Below, piece after piece: positions 49,865 through 58,412 of a DNA stretch of 64,000 nucleotides. The stretch lies in assembly GCF_019219825.1 (NCBI RefSeq), contig NZ_JAHUXH010000029.1, positions 33,248 to 97,247 of the forward strand, given 5' to 3'. Origin of the DNA: Streptomyces sp. TRM70350 (GTDB taxonomy: Bacteria; Actinomycetota; Actinomycetes; Streptomycetales; Streptomycetaceae). Every line of letters starts with the position of its first letter. Within the stretch, counting starts at the first letter, position 1. The translations under genes were made by a program, and so were the position numbers. The notes under the pieces were generated by a model. That model had not been told where the DNA came from, ran no database searches, and was given only the letters and a program-made list of their open reading frames with translations.

Positions 49865-50965
49865 TCAGCCAACGTGGAACACGGACTCAAGTCCGTCGGT
49901 CTGCACGGTGATGCCCAGACCCGGGCCGGTCGGCGCCGCACCGCGCCCGTGCCGGGAGCGCGGCTGGTGTCCGGCGACGTGTCCGTCGGTCCAGTCGTTC
50001 ATGAACGAGGCGTTCTGGAAGTTCTCCGGCCTGGTGCTCGCCGCCAGGTGGCTCACCGCCGCGCTGACGACGTCGCCGCCCCAGGTGTCCTCGACCGAGA
50101 CCATCAGGTCGAGGTCCTGCATGAGGTCACGCATGCGTGCCGCCTGGGTCAGCCCACCCACCCGGCTGATCTTGATGTTGATGGACACCGCGCCCGCCTC
50201 GGACTTCGCGCGGAAGACGTCGGTCACGGTGAGGATGGACTCGTCGAGCACCAGCGGAAGGCTGGAGTGACGCATCGCGAAGACGCAGTCGTCGGTCTCG
50301 CGGCACGGCTGCTCGACGAGCACCGGAAGGTCGGCCATGGCCGACACGGCGATCTGGGCCGCTCGCAGGTTCCAGCCGCCGTTCGCGTCGGCCACCACCA
50401 GGGTGTCGGGCGCGGCCGCGGCGACGACGGCGCGCGTGCGGTCGGCGTCCTCCCGGGGATCGTTGCCGACCTTGAGCTGGAAGCGCTGGATACCGGCCTC
50501 CTCGCGGCGGACCACGAAGGCGGCCATCTCCTCCGCGGAGGTAAGGGGAACCGCCTCGTAGAGCGGGAAGTCCTCCCGCAGCACACCGCCGAGCAGTGCG
50601 GCGACCGGCTTTCCGCAGGCCTTGCCGAGCAGGTCCCAGCACGCGACGTCGACGGCGGCCTTGGCGTAACCGCCGCCGAGGAGGACGCCGTCCAGGGTGC
50701 GGCGGATCGCGGACAGGTTGGTCGGGTCCTGGCCCAGGAGCGACGGGGCCATCGTGTGCAGGGCCGCGCGTACCTCGGCCCAGTGGGTGGGCAGATACCG
50801 GTTGCCGAGGGGGGTGATCTCACCCCAGCCTTCCGGACCCTCGTCGGTGCGCAGGCGTACCAGCGTGCCGATCTCGGAGGTTGCCGCGCGGCCGCCCGAC
50901 ATGACGTACTCGCCATGGGCGTAGCGCAGGTTGTAGCCGAAGCAGTCGACGCCGACCACCTTCAT
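49865..50965 (-). CDS. Enolase-superfamily dehydratase/epimerase, possibly cis-3-hydroxy-L-proline dehydratase
   Basis: 366 residues of the mandelate racemase/muconate-lactonizing enzyme group. Metal ligands: D193 (VADANGGW), E218 (LVEQPC) and D241/E242 (VLDESI). Acid/base lysines: K165 (QLKVG) and K265 (NIKISRVGG), with D293 in VEDTWGG. The usual K-x-K has Gln at its first position (163). It ends an operon with a polar amino-acid ABC importer and shares a regulon with a reductase of the ornithine-cyclodeaminase family. That pair is the signature of cis-3-hydroxy-L-proline breakdown: dehydration to 1-pyrroline-2-carboxylate, then reduction to L-proline. Proline-betaine or hydroxyproline-betaine epimerase is the alternative. 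Confidence 0.85.
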   Translation of the reverse strand: MKVVGVDCFGYNLRYAHGEYVMSGGRAATSEIGTLVRLRTDEGPEGWGEITPLGNRYLPTHWAEVRAALHTMAPSLLGQDPTNLSAIRRTLDGVLLGGGYAKAAVDVACWDLLGKACGKPVAALLGGVLREDFPLYEAVPLTSAEEMAAFVVRREEAGIQRFQLKVGNDPREDADRTRAVVAAAAPDTLVVADANGGWNLRAAQIAVSAMADLPVLVEQPCRETDDCVFAMRHSSLPLVLDESILTVTDVFRAKSEAGAVSINIKISRVGGLTQAARMRDLMQDLDLMVSVEDTWGGDVVSAAVSHLAASTRPENFQNASFMNDWTDGHVAGHQPRSRHGRGAAPTGPGLGITVQTDGLESVFHVG

Positions 50966-51055
50966 ACCGTCATCCTCTCTCTTCGCCTGTCGGCGACAGC
51001 CGGAGAGTACGTCGTCTCTCCGGCTGTCGGACCGAGCTTTGCCCGCGCGTCCTGG

Positions 51056-51907
51056 TCAGCCGATCAGGCGCGGCTCTCCGACCTCGGCGGCACTGGCTTC
51101 CAGACCGTGCCTGGTGAGGATCTTCGCGAGTTCGCCGCTGCTCCGCAGGGCCGCGATGTCCTCGTTGACGGCCTTCAGCAGGTCCTCGTGCCCCTTGGGC
51201 ATCGGGAAGGTGGACTGGGCGGCCTCGACGGAGGCGGCGACCTTGTCGAAGGGCTCGGCCTTCTCGACCTTCAGCTTCTTTCCCTTGGTCGTGTACACGG
51301 CGGAGCCATAGCTGTCGACGCACACGTCGAGGCGGCCGGCCTGGAGATCCTGGTAGCAGTTGACGCCCGAGGCGTAGGTCTTCAGCTTGCTGCCGAGGTA
51401 GTCCTTCAGGTCCGCGACCCACAGGTAGCCCTCCACGGTCCCGACGGTGAGTCCCTTGGACTTCAGGTCCGGGATGGTGGTCACGCCCTGCTCCGACACG
51501 AGCGCCATGTCGTCCAGGTAGATCGGGTCGGACAGGTCAAGGATCTTCGCCCGCTCCGCGGTGCGGTACCAGTCTCCGGCCGCCAGATCGGCCCGCCCGG
51601 CCTGCGCGGTCGGGATGACGGCGGCGGCGCCCGCGGCCTTGACGGACAGGGTGAGGCATTCCATCTTCGCGATCGCCTTGAGGATGTCCCCGTCGACGCC
51701 GGTGAGGTCGTTGCCCTCGACCTTGCTGAAGGGCGGGATGTCGAAGCTCACCACGGAGAGGGTGCCTTCTGTCATGGTCTTGAACTGGTGCTTGGGCGTG
51801 CAGCCGTCGCTGACAGTGGTCGTGGACGACTCGCCTCCGCAGCCCGAGAGGGCGGCCACGGCCAGGAGCGTGACGGCGGCCATGGCTGCGGGGAACTTGC
51901 TGTTCAT
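51056..51907 (-). CDS. ABC amino-acid importer, substrate-binding lipoprotein
   Basis: 283 residues of solute-binding family 3. Lipobox LSGC anchors it outside the membrane. Domain marks: GTLSVVSFDIPPFSKVEGND, LTGVDGDILKAIAK, GRADLAAGDWYRTAERAKIL, and a C-terminal LLKAVNEDIAALRSSGELAK. The ligand is likely a polar or cyclic amino acid, judging from the neighbours. It is transcribed after the two permeases and before the dehydratase, with a 265-nt gap to the upstream permease. Confidence 0.9.
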   Translation of the reverse strand: MNSKFPAAMAAVTLLAVAALSGCGGESSTTTVSDGCTPKHQFKTMTEGTLSVVSFDIPPFSKVEGNDLTGVDGDILKAIAKMECLTLSVKAAGAAAVIPTAQAGRADLAAGDWYRTAERAKILDLSDPIYLDDMALVSEQGVTTIPDLKSKGLTVGTVEGYLWVADLKDYLGSKLKTYASGVNCYQDLQAGRLDVCVDSYGSAVYTTKGKKLKVEKAEPFDKVAASVEAAQSTFPMPKGHEDLLKAVNEDIAALRSSGELAKILTRHGLEASAAEVGEPRLIG

Positions 51908-52172
51908 GGTTCTCCTTGGTGTTCTGTGTCCGGGCGTACGGGCTCGCGTCCCTGTCCCGGGGTCGATGAGGCGCCGCTCTTGGTGATCAGTGCGTGGAGC
52001 CTGGTGACGTTCCGGCGTCCTGTGCGCCGTATCCGCCGGTGGCCTGCCCGGCGTTCGCGTTCAGCGCGCTCGAAGGCGCCGTGCCGCGGGTAATCGCGGA
52101 TGCCCCACTCGCCAACGGCAGCCGTCTGCCGTGGCACTGGCCGGGTCCACGCCCACCGCTGCTTCCGGGCGC
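51908..52172. other. 265-nt gap inside the importer operon
   Basis: Contains a small hairpin ACGGCA-GCCGTC-TGCCGT (52115-52132) and no gene. An internal promoter or processing site for the binding-protein gene would be expected here; none is clear. Confidence 0.35.
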
Positions 52173-52826
52173 TCAGACATGCCGGGCCAGACGGCGCTCG
52201 ACGCGCTCGGACAGCCAGCTGGCGGGGACGGTGATGGAGAGGTACATCAGGCCCGCGAGGGAGAGGACGCTCAGGTACTTGAAGGTGGAGGAGCCGTACG
52301 AGTACGCGGCACCCAGCAGTTCGGGCACGGCGATCGAGTAGGCGAGCGAGGTGGCCTGGAAGATCAGGATGGACAGGCCCATCAGGGCGGGGATGGCGAC
52401 GCGCAGCCCTTGGGGCACCACGATGAAGCGCAGGACGGAGAACCGGCTCATGCCGAGGGCGTCCGCCGCTTCCAGCTGGCCCCGCGGAACGGACTGCAGG
52501 CCGCCGCGGATGATCTCGCTCGCGTAGGCGCCGGTGGTCAGGGCCAGGGCGAGGGTCGCGGAGAGGAAGGAGCTCAGGGAAAGCCCCTGTTCGGGCAGGC
52601 CGAAGTAGACGATCTGCAGCATCACCAGGGCCGGGGTGCCCCGTCCGATCTCCACGAGCGCGATGACCGTGTAGCGGACCGGCACGAGGCGTGATGCCGA
52701 CCCCAGTGCCAGCAGCAGGCCCAGCGGCATGCCGAGGGCGAGACTCCCGGCGACCAGCTGGGCGCTGACCTTGAGGCCGTCCCAGAGCTGGGGGAAGGCG
52801 TCCGTCCAGTCGGTGAGGAAGCTCAT
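52173..52826 (-). CDS. ABC amino-acid importer permease 2 (HisM/GlnP type)
   Basis: 217 residues with about five helices and the EAA coupling loop (QLEAADALGMSRFSVLRFIV, then PQGLRVAIPAL). Characteristic IGRGTPALVMLQIVYFGLP segment of the polar amino-acid family. ATG 52826 overlaps the upstream permease stop by 4 nt (ATGA). Confidence 0.9.
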   Translation of the reverse strand: MSFLTDWTDAFPQLWDGLKVSAQLVAGSLALGMPLGLLLALGSASRLVPVRYTVIALVEIGRGTPALVMLQIVYFGLPEQGLSLSSFLSATLALALTTGAYASEIIRGGLQSVPRGQLEAADALGMSRFSVLRFIVVPQGLRVAIPALMGLSILIFQATSLAYSIAVPELLGAAYSYGSSTFKYLSVLSLAGLMYLSITVPASWLSERVERRLARHV

Positions 52827-53467
52827 CGGGCCACCCTTCGCTGCAGGCGCCGGTCGAGGGAGCGGGACAGCGCCGCGCACGCCGCCGACAGGACGATGTA
52901 GAGGACGGCCGCCACCAGGAACGGCTTGATGGCGTCACCGGTCGTACGGGACTGCTGGTTGGCGAAGAAGAGGATCTCGCCGACCCCGAGGGTGAAGGCC
53001 ACCGACGAGTCCTTGAACAGGCCGATGCCGTAGGTGGCCGTCGCGGGTACGGAGATCCGGAACACCTGCGGGGCGATGATCTTGCGGACGATCGCCAGGC
53101 CGCTCATGCCCAGGGCCCTGGCGGCCTCCCACTGGCCGTGGTGCACCGCGGCGAGCCCGCCACGGTAGATCTCGGCCATGTAGGCGCAGGAGATCAGCCC
53201 CATGCCGATGATCGACGCCTGAAGCGGTTCGATGCCGGGCAGCGAGGTGCCCAGGCCGAAGTAGATGATGAACAGCCACACCAGCGGCGGGATGCCCCGG
53301 AAGACCTCGATCAGGGAGCGGGACAGGAAGCGGAGCAGCCGCCGGTTCGAAACACGTGCCGCGACGAACGGAAGACCGCCCACGATCCCGATCCCGAGAC
53401 TCGCGCCCGTCAGCAGCAGGGTCGTCGGCACGCCCTTGAGCACCGTGAGAACCAGGTCAGACCCCAT
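52823..53467 (-). CDS. ABC amino-acid importer permease 1 (HisQ/GlnP type)
   Basis: 214 residues with about five helices: LTVLKGVPTTLLLTGASLGI at the start, IEVFRGIPPLVWLFIIYFGL and the EAA loop WEAARALGMSGLAIVRKIIA. Start ATG 53467 overlaps the ATPase stop by 11 nt. Pairs with permease 2 to form a heteromeric channel. Confidence 0.9.
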   Translation of the reverse strand: MGSDLVLTVLKGVPTTLLLTGASLGIGIVGGLPFVAARVSNRRLLRFLSRSLIEVFRGIPPLVWLFIIYFGLGTSLPGIEPLQASIIGMGLISCAYMAEIYRGGLAAVHHGQWEAARALGMSGLAIVRKIIAPQVFRISVPATATYGIGLFKDSSVAFTLGVGEILFFANQQSRTTGDAIKPFLVAAVLYIVLSAACAALSRSLDRRLQRRVAR

Positions 53468-54221
53468 CGCGGTCCACCGCCCTGAGGAACTGCCGGGTCC
53501 GCGCGTGCGTCGGTGCCGAGAAGACGTCGGTGGGCCTGCCCTCTTCGATGACGGCTCCGTCGGCCATGACGACGAGGTGGTCGGAGACGTCCCGGGCGAA
53601 CTCCATCTCATGGGTGACCACCACCATGGTCATGCCGTCGTCGGCGAGTTCCCGCATCACGCTCAGTACCTCGAGGCCCAGCTCGGGGTCGAGGGCGGAG
53701 GTGGGCTCGTCGAAGAGCATCACCTCGGGGTCGAGGGCCAGGGCGCGCGCGATGGCGATGCGCTGCTGCTGACCCCCTGAGCAGCGGTTCGGGTACTGGT
53801 CGGCCTTGTCCGCGAGGCCCACCCGCTCCAGCAGCGCGAGGCCGCGCTCACGGGCCTGCGCCGCGCTGCGGCCGAGCACCTGCTCCTGAGGGAGTGTGAT
53901 GTTGCGCAGCACGGTCAGGTGCGGGAAGAGGTTGAACGACTGGAAGACCATGCCCACGACGCTGCGCAGCTTCGCCAGGTCCTTGGACTTGATCCGACTG
54001 CCCGCGTCGATGCTCGTGCCGGCGACCACGATGGTGCCGCTGTCGGGCCGTTCGAGCAGGTTGACGCAGCGCAGCAGCGTGCTCTTGCCCGCGCCGCTCG
54101 GGCCGATGATGGCGGCGACCTCGCCCTGGGCCACGGACAGCGACACGTTGTCGATGACGGTGTGCTCACCGAATCTCTTCACGACGTTTTCGAGCTCGAT
54201 GGCCCGCTTCTTGCTTGCCAA
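53457..54221 (-). CDS. ABC amino-acid importer ATPase (GlnQ/HisP type)
   Basis: 254 residues. Walker A GPSGAGKST, Q-loop VFQSFNLFPHLTVL, signature CSGGQQQRIAIARALA and Walker B VMLFDEPTSALDPE, then the H-loop VVVTHEMEFARDV. TTG 54221 is chosen because GGAGA lies 8 nt upstream and the domain begins at once (IELENVVKRFGEH); the frame is open to 54347. First gene of the operon, with the GntR-type operator about 90 nt upstream. Confidence 0.92.
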   Translation of the reverse strand: MASKKRAIELENVVKRFGEHTVIDNVSLSVAQGEVAAIIGPSGAGKSTLLRCVNLLERPDSGTIVVAGTSIDAGSRIKSKDLAKLRSVVGMVFQSFNLFPHLTVLRNITLPQEQVLGRSAAQARERGLALLERVGLADKADQYPNRCSGGQQQRIAIARALALDPEVMLFDEPTSALDPELGLEVLSVMRELADDGMTMVVVTHEMEFARDVSDHLVVMADGAVIEEGRPTDVFSAPTHARTRQFLRAVDRDGV

Positions 54222-54311
54222 GGTTCTTGTCTCCGATGTGGGCCATCCGGTGACCGGTGGCCGGGCCGGCACTGAGTGCGGGCTTGGCGGACAGGCCGAA
54301 CCACTCGGGCC

Positions 54312-54328
54312 TGAGGTGTAATACCTCA
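54312..54328. promoter_or_regulatory. GntR operator 1 (importer/dehydratase operon)
   Basis: TGAGGT-GTAAT-ACCTCA, perfect 6-bp arms, 91 nt before the ATPase start. Same motif at 56345 and 57374. Confidence 0.85.
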
Positions 54329-54456
54329 CTGAGCATCGGGGGTGCATCGGGCACTGTCAAGGGTCCGGGCCCGGATAGACATGAGCCTGTGACCGCAGGG
54401 CATCGCCCCTGCTCGGGGCCCTGCTGTGCGCTGCGGTCAGGGCGCTCCGCAAGGCA

Positions 54457-54505
54457 AGCGCGGCGCTCCCCTCCTGCGGGGGAGGCAGGAGGGGAGCGCC
54501 GCGCT
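54457..54505 (-). terminator. 21-bp perfect hairpin terminator
   Basis: Arms 54457-54477 and 54485-54505 are exact complements with a 7-nt loop. It follows the SNF symporter and small-subunit genes and insulates them from the importer operon promoter. Confidence 0.9.
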
Positions 54506-54563
54506 GATCTCCGAATTCACGGGCCTCCGGGCCGAGTTCGTGCCCCTGGAGGTCCGGATCGGC

Positions 54564-54695
54564 TCACTCGGCGTTCTGCTCGGCGGCGCCGGTCTTCTCC
54601 TTGTCCTTGCGCCAGGCGGCGTAGCCCAGCCAGACCACGGCCAGCACGGTCCCGCCGAAGAGAATCAGCGTCCAGATCAAGGTCTCCGCATCCAC
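54564..54695 (-). CDS. MetS-family small subunit of the NSS transporter
   Basis: 43-residue single-span protein: DAETLIWTLILFGGTVLAVV then WLGYAAWRKDKEKT. Such small partners (MetS of the MetPS system) are encoded directly after bacterial neurotransmitter-sodium-symporter genes and are needed for transport. GTG 54695 lies 3 nt after the symporter stop, with GAGGAGG inside the symporter's last codons. Confidence 0.8.
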   Translation of the reverse strand: MDAETLIWTLILFGGTVLAVVWLGYAAWRKDKEKTGAAEQNAE

Positions 54696-54698
54696 GGG

Positions 54699-56225
54699 TC
54701 AGACCTCCTCTTCCTTGTGGGCGGGCGGCTGTTCGCCGTCGACGGCGGTCAGCGGGCTGCGGCGTATCTTCCGTGAGAACAGGTCGTTGAGCAGCAGCAT
54801 CACGACGAGGACGAGCGTCCACTGCAGCACCATCGTGCCGATGCTGAACGTCTGGAGCGGGTCGTACCAGGTCTGCGATTCATCGGTGACGGACAGGTAC
54901 ATGAACCAGCCGAACACCACGGCGAACATCAGCGGGAACAGTCCGATCAGCACCTTCCACCACGAGCCGACCTTGAAATCGCTCGACAGGTCGAGCGCGC
55001 GGCGCGCACGTTCCAGGCCGTAGCGCATCATGGCGATGGCCGCGAACAGGCCGCTGATCAACAGCCCGACACCCCAGACGTTGTCCTGGTTGGTCAGCAC
55101 ATCCAGGTCGAGGGCGGAGGGGATGCCCCCGACGAGTGTGACGAGGACGATCGCGAGGACGGCCGTCCTGCGCTGGACGCCGAAGTCCATCACGTTGCGC
55201 ACCGCGAGTTCCATCATGGCGATCAGGCTGGACAGACCGGCGAGCACGAGCACGAGGAAGAACAGCGGCGCGAAGATCCAGGTGCCGCCCGGCATCTGAC
55301 CGAACAGCGCGGCGAGGTAGACGAACATCAGGCCCTGGTCGCCGGCGGAGACCGCCTCCTGCGCGTACTGCGGCGACTGCACCGCGAAGACCGTGCAGAT
55401 GACCGCGATCCCGGCGAGCAGCGAGGCGAGGTGGTTGCCGGCGACCACGATGCCCGCGTTGAGCGCGAAGTCCTCCTTCTTGCGCATGTACACCGAGTAG
55501 GTCAGGTACAGACCCCAGCCCGCACCGGTGGAGAAGGCCATCTGCACGAACGCACCGAGCCACATCTCACCGTCGAGCATCCGGCTCCAGTCGGGCACGA
55601 ACAGGTAGCGCAGCCCCTCGCCGGCGCCCGACAGGGTCATCGCACGGACCGCGAGCAGTACCAGTACGACGAACAGCACGGGCACGGTGACCTTCAGAAC
55701 GGCCTCCAGGCCGCCCTTCAGGCCGCGGATCACCACGAAGCCGACGAGGAAAGCGGCGATCACGTGGAACAGGATCGTCTGCGCCGGACTGGCGACGAAG
55801 CCGTCCCAGAGACCCTGGGTCTGCTCCCTGCCCACGCCCGAGGAGAACTTGCCGCTCACCGCGTAGACGAAGTAGCGGATCGCCCAGCCGCAGATCACCG
55901 TGTAGTAGAAGAGGATGCCGACCGTGACCACGGCCATGAAGCCGCCCATCCAGGCGAACCTGCGGCCCATGAACTCACGGAACGCCCCGATGGTGCCGAG
56001 GCGGCTGCGGGACCCTAGCAGCGACTCCGCCATCAGCAGCGGGACCGCCCAGACCAGGTTGGCGAGCACGAGGGCGATGATGAAGACACCGCCACCGCCT
56101 GCTCCGACGTCGCGGGGGAATCGCCAAATATTGCCCGTACCGACCGCCATCCCGATGGCGGCGGCCACGAACGCGAAGCGACTGGAGAACACCTCTCGCT
56201 TCGCGCCGGATGTCTGACGCGCCAT
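54699..56225 (-). CDS. Sodium-dependent amino-acid transporter (NSS/SNF family)
   Basis: About 508 residues with roughly 12 membrane helices. Family marks: FVAAAIGMAVGTGNIWRFP (TM1 sodium/substrate site), GRRFAWMGGFMAVVTVGILF, and GAFVQMAFSTGAGWGLYLTY (TM6). These symporters take up amino acids with Na+; MetP-type members pair with a small subunit, as here. ATG 56225 is preferred; a GTG four codons earlier sits on the ribosome site. The GntR operator lies about 120 nt upstream. Confidence 0.9.
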   Translation of the reverse strand: MARQTSGAKREVFSSRFAFVAAAIGMAVGTGNIWRFPRDVGAGGGGVFIIALVLANLVWAVPLLMAESLLGSRSRLGTIGAFREFMGRRFAWMGGFMAVVTVGILFYYTVICGWAIRYFVYAVSGKFSSGVGREQTQGLWDGFVASPAQTILFHVIAAFLVGFVVIRGLKGGLEAVLKVTVPVLFVVLVLLAVRAMTLSGAGEGLRYLFVPDWSRMLDGEMWLGAFVQMAFSTGAGWGLYLTYSVYMRKKEDFALNAGIVVAGNHLASLLAGIAVICTVFAVQSPQYAQEAVSAGDQGLMFVYLAALFGQMPGGTWIFAPLFFLVLVLAGLSSLIAMMELAVRNVMDFGVQRRTAVLAIVLVTLVGGIPSALDLDVLTNQDNVWGVGLLISGLFAAIAMMRYGLERARRALDLSSDFKVGSWWKVLIGLFPLMFAVVFGWFMYLSVTDESQTWYDPLQTFSIGTMVLQWTLVLVVMLLLNDLFSRKIRRSPLTAVDGEQPPAHKEEEV

Positions 56226-56344
56226 GATCCGGTTCACTCCGTTCAGCCGGTTTGGGGACTACCGCGCCTGACAGGCAGCGCCGCGCTTATGGTCGCCCTC
56301 CCCCGCGACGTTGGCACAGCTCGTGTTTCTCGACGCGTGGCCAG

Positions 56345-56361
56345 TAATGTATTACACCTCA
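56345..56361. promoter_or_regulatory. GntR operator 2 (symporter operon)
   Basis: TAATGT-ATTAC-ACCTCA: one arm identical to operator 1, the other matching at 4 of 6 positions. It lies 120 nt before the symporter start. Confidence 0.7.
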
Positions 56362-56623
56362 GCCAGCCCTCCGCAAGAGCGGCGCCGAACTTCTCCATCC
56401 GCCGGGGTTCGTCACCTTCACGCCGAAAACGCACACCACGACGCTCCCCGGCCGGGAGGCCGACCGCAGGGGCGGTACGGCAGAAGGCCGCGCGTCCGCA
56501 TCACTGAACAGCGGCGTCCAGGCCGACGCACCGTGCACGTCGTCGGCTTCCGGCCCTCAGGCCACCGAGGCAAAGCGTCCGCCTCGCCGCCGAGCGGCAC
56601 TCCCCGACCGGCTCCCGGGCGTG

Positions 56624-57316
56624 TCAGGCGTCGCCTTCCGTCCGGCCGGCCCAGATGCCCCGGCTGTGGGTGAGGTGCTTGCGCATGAGTTCGGCGGTCA
56701 GTTCCTCGTCGCCCGCCACGATGGCTTCCACGATGGCGATGTGCTCCTCGCCGGACTGGGTCAGCTCGCCCTGGTCCGCCAGCTTCTGCAAGCCCTCCAT
56801 CCGCGCCTGGTCGCGCAGCTGGCCGACCATCGCCACGAGGCGGTGGTTGCCCAGCAGCTCCAGCAGGCCGAGGTGGAACTGCCGGTCCAGGTCCAGGAAG
56901 GGAACGAGATCTCCCTCGCGTGCGGCCTCGGTGAGCTGCTCGGCGAGCTGTCGGAACCCTGCCACGGGCGCCCGGTCCGCAAGCCCGGCGAGTTCGGCCA
57001 TGGCCGGGACCTCCAACATGGTCCGCAGCCGGAAGATCTCTTCGAGATCGTGGTCGGTGAGCACCGGAACCCTGAAGCCCCGGTTGCGAATGATCTCCAC
57101 CATGCCGAGGTTGGCCAGGTCCATGACGGCCTCACGGACCGGCGTGACGGAGACCCCCAGCTCGGAGGCCACGTTGATGACACTCTCGACCTGCCCGGGT
57201 TCGATCTGCCCCAGCACGATCCGGGTGCGGAGCGCCTCCCGCGCCTGCTGGCGGAGGCTGACCGACTGGAGCTGCGCACCGCGCGCGGGCGCTGCCGCCG
57301 GGCGAGAAGGAGTCAT
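56624..57316 (-). CDS. GntR-family regulator with FCD domain (FadR type)
   Basis: 230 residues. The N-terminal winged helix has LRTRIVLGQIEPGQ, VASELGVSVTPVREAVMDLA and IIRNRGFRVP. The C-terminal all-helical FCD ligand domain runs from DHDLEEIFRLRTMLEV, with metal/ligand residues in LDLDRQFHLGLLEL and EEHIAIVEAI. Divergent from the reductase/oxidase operon across 136 nt that hold operator 3. Likely represses all three transcripts until a pathway intermediate binds. Confidence 0.9.
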   Translation of the reverse strand: MTPSRPAAAPARGAQLQSVSLRQQAREALRTRIVLGQIEPGQVESVINVASELGVSVTPVREAVMDLANLGMVEIIRNRGFRVPVLTDHDLEEIFRLRTMLEVPAMAELAGLADRAPVAGFRQLAEQLTEAAREGDLVPFLDLDRQFHLGLLELLGNHRLVAMVGQLRDQARMEGLQKLADQGELTQSGEEHIAIVEAIVAGDEELTAELMRKHLTHSRGIWAGRTEGDA

Positions 57317-57373
57317 GCCCTATACATAACACGGAACACCCGAGCCGTACGACGCGTGCCCTTGTCGCGAGGC

Positions 57374-57392
57374 GTAAGGTGTAATACCTTAC
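57374..57392. promoter_or_regulatory. GntR operator 3 (regulator / reductase divergent promoter)
   Basis: GTAAGGT-GTAAT-ACCTTAC, perfect 7-bp arms, placed midway between the divergent starts at 57316 and 57453. Confidence 0.88.
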
Positions 57393-57452
57393 TCACGCTT
57401 TCCCTTGCACGCAGCGATGCGGGAAAGCGCACGCGACAAGAAGTGGGGTGCC

Positions 57453-58373
57453 ATGAAGACCATCACCGTCGGCGAGCGCGAGATTCGCGAGGCCGTCACG
57501 ATGAGCGAGGTGATCGAGGCCGTACGGCGCGGCTTCGTCGATCTCGCCGGCGGGGAGTTCGAGATGCCCACCCGCACCGCGCTGCGGGACGGGCAGTTCC
57601 TGGTGATGTCGGCTCATCACCGGTCGACCGCCTCCGCCATGTTCAAGACGCTGAGCCTGAACTTCGAACGCAAGCCCGCCATCACGGGCACCGTGGTCTG
57701 GAGCGAGACCGGCCGCCTGGACCATCTGGTCGCCGACGCCGGGGCGGTGACGGCCCTGCGCACCGGTGCGGTCGTCGGCGTCGCCACCGATCTCCTCGCC
57801 CCGCCCGGGGCCGGGCGCCTCACCCTGATCGGCGCCGGCGGACAGGCCCCGGACCAGGTCCGCGCCGTCCATACGGTCCGGCCCCTGCGTCGGCTGACCG
57901 TGGTCGACGCCGACCTGGGCCGCGCACAGGCCCTCGTCGAGAAACTGGCACCCGAACTGCCGGGGGTGGAACTCCTCACGGCGACCGACGCGGTGTCGGC
58001 GGTCCGGGAGGCCGAGATCGTCTGCTGCGCGACCAACGCGACCAGCCCGCTCTTCCCGGAGTCGGCGCTCCCCGAGCAGGTGCACGTCAACGCCATCGGC
58101 GCGTACCGCCCCACCATGCGGGAACTGCCCGACGAACTGCTCGCCGCCGCCACCGTCGTCGTCGACGAACTGGATGCGATCCTGGAGGAGTCCGGCGAGA
58201 TCATCCACGCCCTCGAAGCCGGGGCCATCACCCGGGACGCCCTCACCGAACTCGGTACCGCGCTGGCCGCCCCCACCGCCGAGTACGGCAAGCGAACCGT
58301 GTTCAAGTCCGTCGGTGTCGCCGTACAGGACTGGGCCCTCGCCCGCCTCCTGGCCGACAAGTTCCTCGCCTGA
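57453..58373 (+). CDS. Ornithine cyclodeaminase / mu-crystallin family reductase, probable 1-pyrroline-2-carboxylate reductase
   Basis: 306 residues. Family marks: EIREAVTMSEVIEAVRRGFV, MPTRTALRDGQFLVMSAHH, DAGAVTALRTGAVVGVATDL and the Rossmann loop LTLIGAGGQAPDQVRAV that binds NAD(P)H. Members include true ornithine cyclodeaminases and ketimine reductases; with an enolase-type dehydratase and amino-acid transporters in the same regulon, reduction of 1-pyrroline-2-carboxylate to L-proline is the better guess. GTGGGG lies just before the ATG. Confidence 0.85.
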   Translation: MKTITVGEREIREAVTMSEVIEAVRRGFVDLAGGEFEMPTRTALRDGQFLVMSAHHRSTASAMFKTLSLNFERKPAITGTVVWSETGRLDHLVADAGAVTALRTGAVVGVATDLLAPPGAGRLTLIGAGGQAPDQVRAVHTVRPLRRLTVVDADLGRAQALVEKLAPELPGVELLTATDAVSAVREAEIVCCATNATSPLFPESALPEQVHVNAIGAYRPTMRELPDELLAAATVVVDELDAILEESGEIIHALEAGAITRDALTELGTALAAPTAEYGKRTVFKSVGVAVQDWALARLLADKFLA

Positions 58374-58412
58374 TCCGGCAGGGCCGGTCCGCGATCCGCG
58401 GGAAGGACAACC

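Noticed and set aside
48994..49911. The 305-codon frame after the GH27 deletions as an intact gene
   Set aside because: It starts inside the GH27 domain at MSLWSIAG and lacks the catalytic residues, so it is the end of the remnant.
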